Source of the DNA: CBDCKN01 sp965219035
GTDB lineage: Bacteria; Gemmatimonadota; Gemmatimonadetes; Longimicrobiales; Gaopeijiaceae
Length of the DNA: 64,000 bases
Direction: 5' to 3'
Assembly (NCBI GenBank): GCA_965219035.1
Contig: CBDCMR010000003.1
Span: 1,612,001-1,676,000 of the forward strand
The translations under genes were made by a program, and so were the position numbers. Below are positions 52,135 to 61,841 of the stretch, piece after piece. Under the pieces are notes generated by a model that saw only the letters and a program-made list of their open reading frames with translations, was not told the origin of the DNA and ran no database searches. Within the stretch, counting starts at the first letter, position 1, and each line of letters starts with the position of its first letter.

Positions 52135-53226
52135 GGAAATCAGATTGATTCTCCCGTCCTAGCTGTCTCTCGCGAAGGCGGTACAGCGCTAATGGGCGCG
52201 GCGTTTCAACGGACCGGACCAGCGGCCTCCCGGTTTCGACGCTCGCTGGCCAGATAGGCCGACCGGTCGTCCATGAGTCGGCCAAAGTGGGATCGCTTCG
52301 GTCGTAACCGTTCGGTCGAGGTATGGAATCACCCTGCCGACGGGTGAGGCTCGGTGCGCACGGGCGACCGGACTCCTTTGATGGCAGCCACTTTCAACCT
52401 CCTCCCGGTCCGCGTCATCACACCACGACCGAACGGCTACCTTCGGTCGGCGCTCACCCGGCGACGCCTCGTATCGGGCGCGGCCAACCCCTGCTGCAGC
52501 GGCCCGTTCGTTTTGTATATCCGAAGTGATCCACAACGTATCGGCGACCGGCTAACCGCCAGCGTAGCAACGGGTTACTGAATCATTCGCCGGTTCAACC
52601 AGGACTGCACGATCTGCCGCACTTGCCGTTGGCCGATGGCTGATTGCAGCGTTACCGAAATAGCGAGAAAACGGCATCGAATGGCAGGAATCCGGGTCGC
52701 ATCGGGTCCCGTGTCAGCAGTTCGTCGTGAGTTCCTCACGCTGGCCAAGGTCACGTGGGTGGCCCCCCGTATGACGGCCCACACCTACGCGGGACTCCTC
52801 AGCGATCACAAGTGGACGATAGGTCAGTGGTGGTACGGGAAGGAAGACTGCTGCATCGACCGATGGGCCGGGAACGGGCGCGGCGCCCACACGATCGTTC
52901 ACGAGGTCTTCCGCCTGTTCAGATTTCGGCGCCCGGACACACCGCCCGACAGAGGCGGCGTCCTGACAAGCTCAGAGCTTCTATGGCGGCGTCGCCGGAG
53001 CTATGCGCGGAGCTTTTTCACGACAGTGCGCACGCGATCGGTATCGTCCGAGCCCCGGCGCCCCCACACTTGGCGGAGGAGCGCGTCCGTGGTCACCCCC
53101 GCATGGTCGTGGGTAGCCAGCAAGCAATGCTCCCTCCTCGATCAGCAACGCCAGCACCGACCGCAACTTCGTTAGGTCCTAAGCCGGGGGCGGTCCCGGG
53201 CAGCTCCGGGCGGGGCACCGTCCGCT
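52135..53226. other. Spacer of about 1.1 kb without a supported gene
   Basis: Contains inverted and direct CGGTCG-rich motifs around 52300-52460 and one open frame (52636-53175) with some unusual Trp/Cys-rich sequence (HKWTIGQWWYGKEDCCIDRW) but no ribosome site or family. It probably holds decayed mobile DNA next to the IS1595 gene. Confidence 0.4.
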
Positions 53227-54312
53227 TCAGCGGCGCACGGCCTCGAGCAGGAGCTGCCCCACCTCCCGGTTCTCCTTCAGTCCACCGAAGCGCTCCGCAC
53301 CAGGACCCACGGCGAAGAGCGGAACGAACGCCGCCGAGTGGTCCTCGGTGGTGTACTGCAGGCTGTCGGCGCGGCGCTCGGCCGTGGGGAGGCCGATGCC
53401 GCCGGTCTCGTGGTCCGCGGTCACGACGACGAGCGTCTGGGGGCTCCGGCGGCGGAAGTCGAGCGCCAATCGTACCGCGTCGTCGAAGGCGAGCATCTCC
53501 CGGACGAGGATCTCGCGCCCGGCGTTCCGATGAGCCTCCGTGTCGGTGCCCTCGCTTTCGACCATCAGGAAGAACCCCCCGGGGCGGCCCTCCAGCATCT
53601 CGAGTGCGACGGACATCATGGCCGCAAGGCTGGGTGACCGCTCCGCTGCGGGCGCCATCTCGCCCTCGGCGAAGAGGCCGAGAAGAGCGGTCTCCTGATC
53701 GGTACGAACGGCTTCCAGCTCTGTGACGGACTCGACGATCTCGTACCGCTCCCTGGCCAGAGTCCAGAGATCGACGCCCGCCCGCTCCTCCGCAATGTCC
53801 AACAGCCCTCGGCCGCCCCCCATGAGCACGTCCACGGGCAGGTTGATCATCTGCCGGAAGATGCTCACTTGCTCCCTGCGTGAGAGGGCATGGGCGCCGA
53901 AGGCTGCCGGAGTGGCATCGGTGATGTACGTCGTCGTGACGAGCCCCGTCCCCATCCCTTGCCGCTTGGCGGCTTCCAGCACGGTTTCCAGGTGGGCCGA
54001 GTCGGGCCCGACGGCAACGGCTCCGAAGAACGTTCGAGTGCCGGTAGACAGCGCGGTGGCGCCCGCCGCGCTTCCCGTCACGACATGGCCGTGGCCTCTG
54101 GTATCGACGAGGCCTGTCACGGGGAACTCCCGCACCGCCAGCTCGCTCCGGGCGAAGTAGGCAAGCGTCCAGTGCTCGACGCCCGCCCCGTCGGCGATCA
54201 TCACGATGAGGTTTCGGGACGCCAGCCCGCTCGGAGCCTCGGGGGTGCAGGCCCACGCCCAAAGCGCGGCGAGCGCGACGAGCCCGAGCGAAGGACGGGA
54301 AGATCCGGTCAT
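53227..54312 (-). CDS. Alkaline phosphatase (PhoA superfamily), lipoprotein
   Basis: 361 aa from the ATG at 54312 (AAGGA upstream; an ATG at 54333 is an alternative). Lipoprotein signal ending LAALWAWAC. Metal and active-site motifs: VMIADGAGVEHWT (Asp), TGSAAGATALSTGTRTFFGA with the nucleophile Ser, FFLMVESEGTDTEAH (Glu, His), VVVTADHETGGIG (Asp-His) and TEDHSAAFVPLF (His). The usual Asp before the catalytic Ser is Gly here. Hydrolyses phosphate monoesters at the periplasmic side of a membrane. Confidence 0.93.
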   Translation of the reverse strand: MTGSSRPSLGLVALAALWAWACTPEAPSGLASRNLIVMIADGAGVEHWTLAYFARSELAVREFPVTGLVDTRGHGHVVTGSAAGATALSTGTRTFFGAVAVGPDSAHLETVLEAAKRQGMGTGLVTTTYITDATPAAFGAHALSRREQVSIFRQMINLPVDVLMGGGRGLLDIAEERAGVDLWTLARERYEIVESVTELEAVRTDQETALLGLFAEGEMAPAAERSPSLAAMMSVALEMLEGRPGGFFLMVESEGTDTEAHRNAGREILVREMLAFDDAVRLALDFRRRSPQTLVVVTADHETGGIGLPTAERRADSLQYTTEDHSAAFVPLFAVGPGAERFGGLKENREVGQLLLEAVRR

Positions 54313-54626
54313 TGAAAAGGTCCTTAGGCTCATCCTAGATCCACGCGCCTTCTTTGATCGACGTAGACACTCGGGGGTTGGCGCTCTCGCTTCCTCCCCG
54401 CCGATCCGCTCCTCCGGGGCGGAGTCCGCGGGCCCTGGCCCAAAGCGTCCTTTCCCGGGGCCTCCCGAGCAACGCGGTCGGGCCCGCCGTCCAGAGGCCC
54501 TGAGTCGTTCCCATGCCGCGTGCGAGAATGTAGCAGGCCCGCTGTCACGACCCCGAGAGATTCTTGTATCGGCGCTTGCCAGCCCCCCGGAGTCGCCTGC
54601 GAGGGATGGCGCCGCCGCCCGGCCGG
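54313..54626. other. Intergenic region upstream of alkaline phosphatase
   Basis: About 300 GC-rich bases after the end of the ABC transporter operon. I see no Pho-box-like repeat, terminator or small gene. Confidence 0.4.
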
Positions 54627-55460
54627 CTAGGCGGTCGCCCCGGCCCCGGCGCGGCGGCGGAGCCACTCCACCACGCACAAGAGCAGCACGGCAAAGCCGA
54701 TCAGGAAGGTCGCCACGGCCAGGATCGCAGGACTGATCTGCTCGCGCACGCCGGCCCACATCTGTCGCGGGATCGTGCGCTGCGCCTCGCCGGCCATGAA
54801 CAGCACGACCACCACTTCGTCGAACGAGACGGCGAAGGCGAACAGCGCGCCCGAGACGACGCCGGGTGCGATCAGCGGCAGCTCCACTCGGCGGAACGTG
54901 CGCCACGGGCCGGCCCCCAACCCGTTGGCGGCACACGTCAGGTTGCGGTCGAAGGATGCGAGAGTGGCGGTTACGGTGATGACGACGAACGGCGTGCCGA
55001 GAGCCGCGTGGGCCAGGATCAATCCCAGGTGGGTCTGCGTGAGGCCGAGCGCCGAGTAGAAGAAAAACATGCCGGTCGCCGAGATGACGAGCGGCGTGAC
55101 CATGGGCGAGAGGAGGAGCCCCATCGCGAGACGGCGCGCCGGCATGGCGCGGCTCGCGAGCCCGAGGGCGGCCAGCGTGCCCAGGCCGGTCGCCAGCAGG
55201 GTGGCCGCCGTGCCGATGAACAGACTGTTCGCGAGGGCGCGCCGCCACACCGGGTCGCTGGCCACCTGGCGGTACCAGCGGAGCGAGAACGCCTCGGCGT
55301 CGAGGCGCAGCATGCCCTCGGTGAACGTGAAGTACGGCTCGACGTTGAAGCTGAGCGGCACCATGACCACCAGCGGCACGAGCAGGAACGCGAAGATCCC
55401 TACGCAGGCCGCGAGGTAGGCCGCGCGCCCCACGCCGACGCCGAGCCCCTCCGCCCTCAT
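54627..55460 (-). CDS. Polyamine-type ABC transporter permease (PotC-like)
   Basis: 277 aa, six helices, with LLVPLVVMVPLSFNVEPYFT at the start and the EAA loop ANGLGAGPWRTFRRVELPLI contacting the ATPase. Last gene of a four-gene operon; its ATG at 55460 overlaps the stop of the preceding permease by 4 bases. Confidence 0.92.
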   Translation of the reverse strand: MRAEGLGVGVGRAAYLAACVGIFAFLLVPLVVMVPLSFNVEPYFTFTEGMLRLDAEAFSLRWYRQVASDPVWRRALANSLFIGTAATLLATGLGTLAALGLASRAMPARRLAMGLLLSPMVTPLVISATGMFFFYSALGLTQTHLGLILAHAALGTPFVVITVTATLASFDRNLTCAANGLGAGPWRTFRRVELPLIAPGVVSGALFAFAVSFDEVVVVLFMAGEAQRTIPRQMWAGVREQISPAILAVATFLIGFAVLLLCVVEWLRRRAGAGATA

Positions 55461-56641
55461 CCCAGCCTCATCCGCTCCACCCCGACCACCCGGTCGTAGA
55501 CGAGGTAGAGCGCCGCCACCGACAGGAGTAGGATCCCGCCCAGCGCGCTCGCCAGTCCCCAGTTCAGGGAGGTCTGCATGTGGTAGGCGATGAAGTTCGA
55601 GATCAGCTGGCCGCTCTGGCCGCCCACGAGCGCCGGGGTGATGTAGTAGCCGATGGCCAGGATGAAGACCAGCAGCGAGCCGGCGCCGACGCCCGGCACG
55701 GTCTGGGGCCAGTAGACGCGCCAAAAGGCCCGGGGAAAGCCGGCGCCCAGCGAGGCGGCGGCGGCCATCTGCCGCCGGGGGATGGAGCGCATCACCGAGT
55801 AGAGGGGCAGGACCATGAACGGGAGCAGGATGTGGGTCATGGCCACGAGCGTGCCGGTCATGTTGTGGACCAGGGCGATGCGTCCGTCGTCGGCGACCAG
55901 CCCGGCCCAGACGAGCAGGTCGTTGATGACGCCCTGCGTCTGCAGCAGGACGATCCAGGATGTGGTGCGGACCAAGAGCGACGTCCAGAACGGCACGAGC
56001 ACGAGCGCGAGCAGCCAACCGGCGCGCCGCACGGGGGCGTGCGCGATGAGGTAGGCGATGGGATAGCCCAGGAACAGGCAGAACACCGTGACGGCTAGGC
56101 TGACGGCGAACGTGCGCCCGAACAGCCGTACGTAGATACGCTCGTCCGCCGGGCGGAGCTCGATAGAGCCGTCGGGCGCTCGGTCCAGATCGACGGCGTG
56201 CAGGTAGTGGCGCGCCGTCAGCCGGTCGCCGGCCGTGCGGACGGCGCGCCAGGTCCCCGGATCGCCCCACTCGGGGTCGATGTCGAGGAACGCCTCCGGC
56301 CCCGCGCCGGCCGGCATGTCACGGAGCTCGCGCGCCGTCCGGACCAGGACGCTCCTGAGGCCGCCCTGCACTCGGTTGATCCGCGTGGCGACGCGGCCGA
56401 GCGTTCCTTCGTCCGCCGCGCGAGCGAGCTCCGTGGCGGCCGCGGCGTAGACGGCCTCGGGGGGCGGCTCCCGGCCGTCCCACTCGCCGAGCAGGGCCAG
56501 CGTCTGGGGCATGATGTCCGCCACCGTCGGATCGTAGACGCTCCTGACGAGCATCATCGCTACCGGCAGGGCGAACGTGACCGCGATGAACGCAGCGAGC
56601 GGCAGGACCAGCCCGCCGGCCCTGAGCCGCGCTCGGATCAC
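55457..56641 (-). CDS. Polyamine-type ABC transporter permease (PotB-like)
   Basis: 394 aa. GTG start at 56641 overlaps the stop of the binding-protein gene (GTGA). A large extracytoplasmic insertion of about 140 residues follows helix 1 (QTLALLGEWDGREPPPEAVY to RLFGRTFAVSLAVT), found in a subset of PotB-like permeases. The EAA loop is AAAASLGAGFPRAFWRVYWP. Membrane partner of the 54627 permease. Confidence 0.92.
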   Translation of the reverse strand: MIRARLRAGGLVLPLAAFIAVTFALPVAMMLVRSVYDPTVADIMPQTLALLGEWDGREPPPEAVYAAAATELARAADEGTLGRVATRINRVQGGLRSVLVRTARELRDMPAGAGPEAFLDIDPEWGDPGTWRAVRTAGDRLTARHYLHAVDLDRAPDGSIELRPADERIYVRLFGRTFAVSLAVTVFCLFLGYPIAYLIAHAPVRRAGWLLALVLVPFWTSLLVRTTSWIVLLQTQGVINDLLVWAGLVADDGRIALVHNMTGTLVAMTHILLPFMVLPLYSVMRSIPRRQMAAAASLGAGFPRAFWRVYWPQTVPGVGAGSLLVFILAIGYYITPALVGGQSGQLISNFIAYHMQTSLNWGLASALGGILLLSVAALYLVYDRVVGVERMRLG

Positions 56642-57729
56642 TGCGCCAGCCAGGCGCTGAACCGCTCGTTCATCTCGTCCATGTGGTCGCTCCACCACAG
56701 CCAGTCGCTCTGTAGAACTCGCACCATGTTATCCGGGTGCGTCGGCATGTGGGGATTCATGTCGACGCCGGTCTCGACGTGCGTCCCCACGAGCGGCAGA
56801 CCCGACCGTCGGGCGGGGCTGTAGGCGATGTGGCCGCCGACGGCGGCCATCGACTCCGCGGTGGTGGCAAAGCGGACCAACTCGAGCGCGGCCTCGAGGT
56901 TCCTGGTGCCGGCGACGATGCCCAGCTGGCCCGTATCGAGCACCTGGCCGTCCCAGACAATCACAAAGGGCTGGCTCTCGAGCACCTGGGCGTTGAAGAT
57001 GCGGCCGTTGTAGGCCGTCGTCATCGCCACCTCGCCGTCGGCGAGCATCTGCGGCGGCTGCGCCCCGGCCTCCCACCACACCACCTCATCCTTGATGGTG
57101 CCGAGCTTGCCCAAGGCCCGCTCCACCCCCTCGGGCGTGTCGAGCACGGCGTATACCTCTTCGAGGGGCACGCCGTCAGCCATCAGCGCGAACTCCAGAT
57201 TGACGAGAGGGGTGCGGCGCATCCCGCGGCGGCCGGGAAAGCGCTCCAGATCGAAGAAGTCCTCGATCGTCCGGGGCTTATCGCCCGGCGTACGCTCGTC
57301 GTTGTAGGCGTAGACGGTCGAATAGAGCACCATGCCCACGCTGCATTCCAAGAGCGTCTCGGGAAGGAAGTCGTCCGTGGCCGGCGTGCCGTCGGGAGCG
57401 GGCGGGAGCTGGGCGGCGTCGATCCCCTCGAGCAGGCCCTCGTCGCAGCCGCTGACCGCGTCGGCAATTTCAAGGTCGACGACGTCCCAGTGCACGTTGC
57501 CCGACTCCACCTGGGCGCGCACCTGGGCCAGGCCGCCGTTGTAGTCCTCCAGGCGCACCTCGATTCCGGTCTCGGCCATGAAGGGCTCGAGGTAGCCCTT
57601 CCTGATGGCCTCGCCGTAGGAGCCGCCCCAGGAAACGACGGTCAGCGAGTCCGCGGGCTCGCCGCCGCAGCCCAGGGCCAGGGCCGCGATGGCGGCCGCA
57701 CCGATGGTCCATCCGTGTTTGCCTGTCAT
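56638..57729 (-). CDS. Periplasmic polyamine-type binding lipoprotein (PotD-like)
   Basis: 363 aa. Lipoprotein signal (MTGKHGWTIGAAAIAALALG before the Cys). Solute-binding family 1 features: TVVSWGGSYGEAIRKGYLEP, WDVVDLEIADAV, GMRRTPLVNLEFALMADGVP, VAMTTAYNGRIFNA and SPARRSGLPL. Binds a cationic or amino-acid-derived substrate; spermidine/putrescine is only a family guess. ATGA overlap with the ATPase gene. Confidence 0.92.
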   Translation of the reverse strand: MTGKHGWTIGAAAIAALALGCGGEPADSLTVVSWGGSYGEAIRKGYLEPFMAETGIEVRLEDYNGGLAQVRAQVESGNVHWDVVDLEIADAVSGCDEGLLEGIDAAQLPPAPDGTPATDDFLPETLLECSVGMVLYSTVYAYNDERTPGDKPRTIEDFFDLERFPGRRGMRRTPLVNLEFALMADGVPLEEVYAVLDTPEGVERALGKLGTIKDEVVWWEAGAQPPQMLADGEVAMTTAYNGRIFNAQVLESQPFVIVWDGQVLDTGQLGIVAGTRNLEAALELVRFATTAESMAAVGGHIAYSPARRSGLPLVGTHVETGVDMNPHMPTHPDNMVRVLQSDWLWWSDHMDEMNERFSAWLAQ

Positions 57730-58850
57730 GGCGTGTCCTCCTCGTCTTCGGGGTCGAGCACCCTGCAGTCGGTCGGGGTCCAGCCGATGCGGACGCGGTC
57801 GCCTTCCAGAACGGCGCCGTGGCCGACCATGTTGGGAATCTTGACGATGAAGTCCGAGTGGCCGCAGACATCGACTCTCAAGCGAAGATGGTCGCCCAGA
57901 AACGTGATGTCCTCGAGGCGGGCGTCGAACTCGTTGGTGTAGAGGCCCGGCGTCGGCGCGATGGCGACCCGCTCGGGCCGGATCGAGATCGTCGTGCGGT
58001 CGCCGGGCCCGCATTCGGCGACGCGGAACGCCTGGACGAGCTGGCCGCCGACGTCGACATCGCATATCTCGTCCCGGACGGCGACAACCGTGCCGGCCAG
58101 GCGGTTGTTCTCGCCGATGAAGCGAGCGACGAATGAGCGCTCGGGTTCCTCGTAGAGCGTTTCGGGCGAGGCGGCCTGCTCGATGCGGCCGGCGCGGAAG
58201 ACCGCGACCCGGTCCGACATGACCATCGCCTCGTTCTGGTCGTGCGTGACGTAGAGGACCGTGACGCCCAGGTCGGCGTGGATGCGGCGGATCTCGTACT
58301 GCAGCTCCTCCCTTAGCCGCCGGTCGAGTGCGCCGAGCGGCTCGTCCATCAGCACGAGCTCGGGCTCGAACACCAGCGCTCGGGCAATGGCCACCCTCTG
58401 CTGCTGGCCACCCGAGAGCTGGCTCGGCCGCCGGTGCTCGAGCCCCTCGAGCCGCACCAGCTCCAGGGCGCGGCCGACCCGCTCGCGGCGGGCCGCAGGA
58501 TCGAGCCCGCGCACCTCGAGCGGGAACGACAGGTTCCCGGCCACGGTCATGTGAGGAAACAGCGCGTAGTTCTGGAACACCATGCCGATGCCCCGGCGCC
58601 GGGGTGCCACCTCGTTCATGGCCCGGCCGTCGATGCGGATCGTGCCCGAGGTAGGCTCCTCGAACCCGGCGAGCATCATCAGGCAGGTCGTCTTGCCCGA
58701 CCCCGAGGGGCCGAGCAGCGTGAGGAACTCGCCCTTTTGGACCGTCAGGTCGAGGTCGCTTACGACCTCGGTCCGCCCGTCGAAGCTCTTGGTGACACGT
58801 TCGAACTCGACATGGTCAGGACCGTCGGGCGGCTGGCGTCTTGGCCGCAT
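57726..58850 (-). CDS. ABC transporter ATPase (PotA-like)
   Basis: 374 aa from MRPRRQPPDGPDHVEFERVT (GGGAGG upstream). Walker A LLGPSGSGKTT, Q loop VFQNYALFPHMTV, signature QLSGGQQQRVAIARAL, Walker B LVLMDEPLGALD, switch His VTHDQNEA, and a C-terminal TOBE domain (RFIGENNRLAGTVVAV). First gene of the operon and driver of the importer made by the three genes downstream. Confidence 0.95.
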   Translation of the reverse strand: MRPRRQPPDGPDHVEFERVTKSFDGRTEVVSDLDLTVQKGEFLTLLGPSGSGKTTCLMMLAGFEEPTSGTIRIDGRAMNEVAPRRRGIGMVFQNYALFPHMTVAGNLSFPLEVRGLDPAARRERVGRALELVRLEGLEHRRPSQLSGGQQQRVAIARALVFEPELVLMDEPLGALDRRLREELQYEIRRIHADLGVTVLYVTHDQNEAMVMSDRVAVFRAGRIEQAASPETLYEEPERSFVARFIGENNRLAGTVVAVRDEICDVDVGGQLVQAFRVAECGPGDRTTISIRPERVAIAPTPGLYTNEFDARLEDITFLGDHLRLRVDVCGHSDFIVKIPNMVGHGAVLEGDRVRIGWTPTDCRVLDPEDEEDTP

Positions 58851-58993
58851 CCTGCGGATTCCCTCCCGCAGCTCACTACTTAGGGTTGTCCCACCCTGAG
58901 TTGTCCCACCCTCGCGCCGCTCTCGCACAACGGTGCCCTTTCTCCTCTAGATCCCGGGTCCCGGGGGCGGACTCACGGTCGGGTCGACGGTCG

Positions 58994-59479
58994 TCAATCT
59001 TCGAGTTCTTCGAAGGTCAGATTGAGGATCGGATAGTCGGACCAGGCCCGGTAGTCGAAGTGCCACCACTCGTAAGGATAGATCGTGAATCCCTGCTTCT
59101 CCATCGCCGTTCTGAGCCGGTTCCTGCTCTCCCGCTCCCGCACGCTCAGGCCCGGATAGTCGGGATAGGAGCGTTCGGTGAACTCATCGTAGCCGCTTCC
59201 CATCTCCACGTGCCGGCCCGACCCCAGGTCGTAGAGCGTCAGATCCACGGCCGCCCCGCGGTTGTGCCGCGATCCAGAAGCCGGATCGGCCACGAAGTCC
59301 CGGAGATCCTCGGGCGCCCCCTCCCAGAACATCCAGGTGACGTACCACGGACGATAAGCATCGAAGATGAGCAGGCCAAAGCCTTGCTCCCCCCCAGGCA
59401 AGCCGGATGACCTTGTGAAGCGATTCTTGCAGCCTTCCGGCGGGGACATGAACTGATCAAGCTTGAGTCCGCAAGTCAC
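58994..59479 (-). pseudogene. D-Ala-D-Ala dipeptidase (VanX/DdpX-like), N-terminally degraded
   Basis: Catalytic part is complete: GFGLLIFDAYRPWYVTWMFW, SRHNRGAAVDLTLYDL (zinc His/Asp) and YPYEWWHFDYR (Glu, zinc His). Upstream, the expected sequence lies in another frame (RLQESLHKVIRLAW) that meets this one at a run of seven G near 59395, and the first 50-60 residues of the family are missing. Probably inactive or sequence-damaged; the intact enzyme would trim D-Ala-D-Ala from peptidoglycan turnover. Confidence 0.7.
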
Positions 59480-59673
59480 TTGATCCTCACGAGAACCACA
59501 CAGATCCTGATGTTGATACCTGTGGGTCCTACTAACGCTTAGGATATACCGAGCAAATCCGAATCATCAACCGTGAGCGCGTCTGCGGATCCGTCGCGGG
59601 CAAGGTGTTGCAGAGAATGTTGCGTCCATCGCCCCAGACCACCGGGTCAACTCTAGTGGAGGGTAATCTCTCT

Positions 59674-60882
59674 TCATCGCTCCGCCGCCACCGCTTCCAT
59701 GACAAAGGCACCCCACTTCTGCAGAGCGTCTCGCTTCTCATATAGGAGGTAGCGGTCCCGGTCCCCTGTGTACCTCGCGAATCCGAGAGTCGCTTCCTTA
59801 TGGCCGAGTACAGCGTCCGCTACATGGGCGGGGATCGCGAGTCCGCCGTCCTCTATGGCCCGGACGGCGTGGGTCCGGAAGGCCGTACGGAAGTCATGGA
59901 CGGTCCAGCTTGGGATCGGGGTCTTCTTGCGCACCCTGGAGAGTGAGCCGCCCATGTTCGTCAAATAGGGTCTCTTCGCCTTTGCCCGTGACGGGAAAAC
60001 CCATGTATCCGAGTCGGCAGCCTCCCTCAACTCCTCGATGACTTCGCATCCTTCGGTCGAGAGCGGAATAACGTGGGTACGCTTTCCTTTGAAGTGTTCT
60101 GGCGGAATCGTCCATAGGTCTCCGGTGATTCCGTCCCATCGCATCGCGCACACCGATCCGATCCGCTGACCCGTCAATAGCGCGAGGCGGAAGGCACCAC
60201 GTGTAGCGGGTGTCTCGTCGCCGGTCGCCTGCCAGATGACCTGAATCTCTTCTCGAGTCAGATACCGATCCCTTCCCACTTCCTCGGCCGGTAGCTCGAC
60301 CAAGTGGGCAGGATTGGCCTCCAGAGTCGGAAATCCTCTGCGAAGTCCATCGTTGAAGATCAGCCGGATGAGGCCCAGCGTCCGATTCGCAACGATCGGG
60401 GCCCCTCTCTTGGCAATATCCTCGACGAGGTGGACGATCTCCCGTCTAGTGATGTCCGCAGCTGGCCGATGACCCCACACGGGCAAAAGTTCCTTGCCGA
60501 GAATCCGCGTTCTTTCCAGCCGGGTCGCTTCCCGGGTCCGCATCGCCCGTGCCTCCAGTACTTCGTCGGCGAGTTCCTTGAACGTGTAACGGCCCGCTCT
60601 GCGGTCAGCACGCTCCATTGCAGGATCCTCTCCCGCGTCGGCTTGCCGTTGCACTTCGCGCGCAGCCGCTCGCGCTTCCGCCAGACTCAGACTCGGGTAG
60701 CCTCCCAGCTTCTGACGGCGATGCATACCGTTCATCCGATACCTGACGCTCCACGTCTTGGTGCCGCTCTCGCCACTCACCCGCAGGACCAGTCCGGGCG
60801 TAACCGTGTCCCAGAATTCCTCACGAGCCCGATCCGTTCCCAACGCCATGACCCCACGCGCGCTTAGCTTCAGTCTCGGCAC
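59674..60882 (-). CDS. P4-type tyrosine integrase, third
   Basis: 402 aa from a GTG at 60882 (GGGGGT upstream). Arm-binding domain LSARGVMALGTDRAREEFWD, GLVLRVSGESGTKTWSVRYR; catalytic LLTGQRIGSVCAMRWDG (Arg), HDFRTAFRTHAV (HxxR) and ATLGFARYTGDRD (Tyr). It faces a tRNA-Lys fragment and an excisionase-like gene, the usual integration-module order. Confidence 0.92.
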   Translation of the reverse strand: MPRLKLSARGVMALGTDRAREEFWDTVTPGLVLRVSGESGTKTWSVRYRMNGMHRRQKLGGYPSLSLAEARAAAREVQRQADAGEDPAMERADRRAGRYTFKELADEVLEARAMRTREATRLERTRILGKELLPVWGHRPAADITRREIVHLVEDIAKRGAPIVANRTLGLIRLIFNDGLRRGFPTLEANPAHLVELPAEEVGRDRYLTREEIQVIWQATGDETPATRGAFRLALLTGQRIGSVCAMRWDGITGDLWTIPPEHFKGKRTHVIPLSTEGCEVIEELREAADSDTWVFPSRAKAKRPYLTNMGGSLSRVRKKTPIPSWTVHDFRTAFRTHAVRAIEDGGLAIPAHVADAVLGHKEATLGFARYTGDRDRYLLYEKRDALQKWGAFVMEAVAAER

Positions 60883-60906
60883 TATCACCCCCCCTGTTTG
60901 GATCTG

Positions 60907-60926
60907 TGGGGTCCAGTGTGGGGTCC
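60907..60926 (+). repeat. Tandem motif TGGGGTCC-N4-TGGGGTCC, copy A
   Basis: Two TGGGGTCC copies separated by AGTG in the integrase leader. The same arrangement occurs in reverse orientation at 61842-61861. Candidate arm-type integrase sites or operators. Confidence 0.6.
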
Positions 60927-61054
60927 ACGATATCGTGCACAGCACGCTACTGCAGTGGACACCCATAGACGTAGTATACCTCGTAAGTGCAGTAATGACA
61001 AGGTTTATTGGGAACTGGGAGGGATGCCGTTGGATGGTAATAGATGGACAAGTA

Positions 61055-61097
61055 ACTGATTAAGAGTCAGTTGCTCTACCAGTTGAGCTAGTGGGGC
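61055..61097 (-). tRNA. 5' half of tRNA-Lys (CTT), gene broken after the anticodon stem
   Basis: Reads GCCCCAC TA GCTC-AACTGGTA-GAGC A ACTGA-CTCTTAA-TCAGT, a perfect tRNA-Lys start with anticodon CTT, but neither a T arm nor GTGGGGC follows. The break is at the position where tRNA-integrating elements recombine. Not a functional tRNA. Confidence 0.75.
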
Positions 61098-61128
61098 GAC
61101 ACCTTTTATCTCTTTATTAGCAAGCAAC

Positions 61129-61623
61129 CTACACGGTCAGCACTTCCGCGCCAACACGGCCAAGAAAGGGCAGTGCGGCCCAAGTGTGGCCCATTCTCGC
61201 CCAACCACCCGCCTGATGAAGCTTCGCGAGCTTGGCCACGCCTTCCTCGAAATTCGATTTATAGACTGACTTGGATTGGATGTTCTCCTTTAATGGTTTC
61301 AACGGGAGTCCCGTCTCCTTGTCGTCGCCGACACGGCACGACTCCAGGTAATCCGCCAGGTTCGACTCTCGGATGCGCATCGTGCGACGACCGAGCTTCA
61401 CCGCTCCCAGCAGTTCTGCGCGGCTGTACACGCACGCCCGATCCGTTCCGAGTCGGTCGGCGACCTCGTCGGGGCTGAGGTGGCGCCCCAACGTCGGGTC
61501 CAGCTCCGGTTCGGGCTCGGGCGCAGTCAAGAGCCTGTGGTCCGTAGGCTCGGGCACGGCCGGTCCCCTCCGTCGGCTTCGTTGAACTACACACCCCAAT
61601 GCCAACTTCGGAGGGTCCAGCAT
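61129..61623 (-). CDS. Excisionase-like HTH protein
   Basis: 164 aa. Central helix-turn-helix of the MerR/Xis type: HLSPDEVADRLGTDRACVYS, then LGAVKLGRRTMRIRESNLAD and YLESC. Flanks are low-complexity. Likely recombination directionality factor or regulator for the integrase at 59674. Confidence 0.7.
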   Translation of the reverse strand: MLDPPKLALGCVVQRSRRRGPAVPEPTDHRLLTAPEPEPELDPTLGRHLSPDEVADRLGTDRACVYSRAELLGAVKLGRRTMRIRESNLADYLESCRVGDDKETGLPLKPLKENIQSKSVYKSNFEEGVAKLAKLHQAGGWARMGHTWAALPFLGRVGAEVLTV

Positions 61624-61690
61624 GCCTATGTTGTTCTACGGAAGGACGTTAGGCTGCGGTAGACGCGCTCGGAGCGTGACAAGGGGGAGC

Positions 61691-61769
61691 CCAATGAGCG
61701 CATTCGTCGACCCGAGTCACGTCCTTTTAATCCGTAGGTCGTGGGTTCGAGACCCACCCGGCTCATTGG
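61691..61769 (+). tRNA. tRNA-Lys (TTT) 3' half within an inverted repeat; attachment-site scar
   Basis: From 61723, CCTTTTAATCCGTAGGTC, T arm GTGGG-TTCGAGA-CCCAC and CCGGCTCA reproduce the 3' half of a tRNA-Lys. The 5' half is not a tRNA: the D arm and anticodon stem are absent. CCAATGAGC (61691-61699) and GCTCATTGG (61761-61769) pair around it. Typical leftover of integration into a tRNA gene. Confidence 0.7.
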
Positions 61770-61841
61770 ACGGGAGTCCAGGAGTACCTGGGCGTCCGGC
61801 TTTTTGGTGTCGGTGAGTTAGGGGGCGAAAAGGGGCATACG

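Noticed and set aside
52300..52560. Integron attC-like site
   Set aside because: Inverted CGGTCG motifs and a GGCTAAC sequence are present, but there are no paired core sites with bulges and no integron integrase.
52636..53175. 179-codon open frame on the + strand
   Set aside because: No ribosome site, no recognisable fold, and its end runs into arginine-rich nonsense; kept only as a note in the spacer entry.
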